From positions 1-5,608 of the forward strand of contig WGAD01000186.1 of assembly GCA_015489255.1 (NCBI GenBank): 5,608 nt of DNA. The letters run 5' to 3'. Position numbers and translations under genes: made by a program. Each line of letters begins with the position of its first letter. The first letter of the stretch is position 1. The notes under the pieces were generated by a model. That model ran no database searches. It saw only the letters and a list, made by a program, of their open reading frames with translations, and had not been told where the DNA came from. This stretch comes from Anaerolineales bacterium. Lineage in GTDB: Bacteria; Chloroflexota; Anaerolineae; Anaerolineales; Villigracilaceae. Positions 4,822 through 5,608 of this stretch are shown here, one piece after another.

Positions 4822-5608
4822 ATGCGCCAGAACAAACTCCTGACGGGAGTGCTGATCGTGCTCTTGGCCTTTCTCAGCGCGGCTGGCGGCGCGTATGCCG
4901 GCATCCGCTGGTATCAGGCCGCTGCGGCGGCCTCCACGGCGACGCCGCCTTCCCCACCCCGGGTGGAAAGCGCAACCCAAACGCTGACCTTCAACGATAC
5001 CGACATCCAGACGGCCATCACCCGGGCGGTGGAAAAGGTCGCCCCGGCTGTGGTCACTGTGGTTGGCGTGGTGCCCGGGCAGGTCACCTGGTTTGGCCGC
5101 ACCGCCGATAGCCAGGTGAGCGGCAGCGGCGTCATCATCTCGCCAGATGGGTATATCGTCACCAACAACCATGTGGTCGAAGAGGCACGGGAACTCTCGG
5201 TGGTGCTTTCCGACGGGCGGCAACTGCCAGCCGAAGTGGTCAGCACCGATGTGTACGCCGATTTGGCCGTCCTCAAGGCGGAGGGAGACATGCCAGCGGT
5301 GGCGGTCTTTGGCAATTCCGACAACCTCAAACCCGGCGAAACGGTCATCGCCATTGGCTCGCCGCTGGGCGAATTCCGCAACACGGTGACAGTGGGCGTT
5401 GTCAGCGCTACCGGGCGCGCGCTGGACACGGGCAAGGGCTACTGGATGGAAGACTTGATCCAGACGGATGCGGCCATCAACCAGGGCAATTCGGGCGGCC
5501 CTTTGGTCAACCTGAACGGCGAAATCATCGGCATCAACACCATGATCGTGCGCGGCGGCTACGGTTCGCAAACGGTGGCCGAGGGATTGGGGTTTGCCAT
5601 TCCGGCGA
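4822..5608 (+). CDS. HtrA/DegP-type trypsin-like serine protease, 5' part
   Basis: The first 262 residues of a protease that runs past the window end. HtrA proteases degrade or process misfolded proteins outside the cytoplasm. Residues 6-28 form one hydrophobic segment after a positively charged start (R2, K5) with no lipobox cysteine, so it is probably a membrane anchor or a signal peptide. A short Ala/Thr/Pro-rich linker follows (about 33-48). The S1C protease domain from about residue 60 has the full triad: H117 in TNNHVV, D147 in YADLAVLK and S224 in GNSGGP. The familiar INPGNSGGP reads INQGNSGGP here. Any PDZ domain would lie beyond the window. AGGAGG (4811-4816) is 5 nt before ATG 4822; an in-frame ATG at 4807 is less likely because it lies upstream of that site. 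It is on the same strand, 84 nt after the peptidase gene, so partial co-transcription is possible. Like the peptidase, it would act outside the membrane. Confidence 0.92.
   Translation, partial: MRQNKLLTGVLIVLLAFLSAAGGAYAGIRWYQAAAAASTATPPSPPRVESATQTLTFNDTDIQTAITRAVEKVAPAVVTVVGVVPGQVTWFGRTADSQVSGSGVIISPDGYIVTNNHVVEEARELSVVLSDGRQLPAEVVSTDVYADLAVLKAEGDMPAVAVFGNSDNLKPGETVIAIGSPLGEFRNTVTVGVVSATGRALDTGKGYWMEDLIQTDAAINQGNSGGPLVNLNGEIIGINTMIVRGGYGSQTVAEGLGFAIPA

Noticed and set aside
4783..5571. Long minus-strand open frame opposite the HtrA-type gene
   Set aside because: The + strand frame has a full serine-protease triad and a good ribosome binding site; the antisense frame has no recognisable domain.
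1..5608. CRISPR arrays, tRNA or rRNA genes, insertion sequences, attachment sites
   Set aside because: No regularly spaced repeats, no tRNA- or rRNA-like segments, no transposase or integrase motifs and no terminal inverted repeats were seen.

Overview
All recognisable genes in this GC-rich window lie on the + strand. They read as part of a bacterial chromosome carrying one compact metal-uptake operon. Two lipoproteins have a clear lipobox. One of them has a long Pro/Thr/Ser/Ala-rich linker of the type common in Chloroflexota (Anaerolineae-like) secreted proteins. Together with the high GC and tightly packed genes, this makes Chloroflexota my best guess for the host, but it is an inference from style and not from a marker gene.

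Layout: (1) 1-164 is the 3' end of a rhodanese-domain protein with its active-site loop. (2) 165-257 is a dense control region. A rho-independent terminator for the rhodanese gene is followed at once by a sigma70-type promoter whose -35 box sits in the terminator loop, and then by a perfect 13-3-13 inverted repeat of Fur/Zur-box type around the expected transcription start. (3) 258-4737 is an operon of five genes: a Fur-family regulator (Zur-like), a lipoprotein metal-binding protein (ZnuA-like), an ABC ATPase (ZnuC-like), an ABC-3 permease (ZnuB-like) and an M1-type zinc metallopeptidase lipoprotein. The junctions are -8, +3, -8 and -22 nt, so the genes are very probably co-transcribed and translationally coupled. 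(4) 4738-4821 is a short intergenic region with an AT-rich inverted repeat and no convincing terminator. (5) 4822-5608 is the 5' part of an HtrA/DegP-type serine protease with a complete catalytic triad, cut by the window end.

Proposed working: when zinc is scarce the regulator releases the palindrome. The operon then makes the uptake ABC transporter, more of its own repressor, and a cell-surface peptidase that itself needs zinc. Zinc rather than manganese is favoured by three histidine ligands in the binding protein and a Zur-like cysteine in the regulator. The ATPase and permease by themselves do not separate the two metals. Most of this is a known type of system. The less usual points are the peptidase coupled to the transporter operon, the loss of the usual fourth-ligand aspartate in the binding protein, and the interleaved terminator, promoter and operator.
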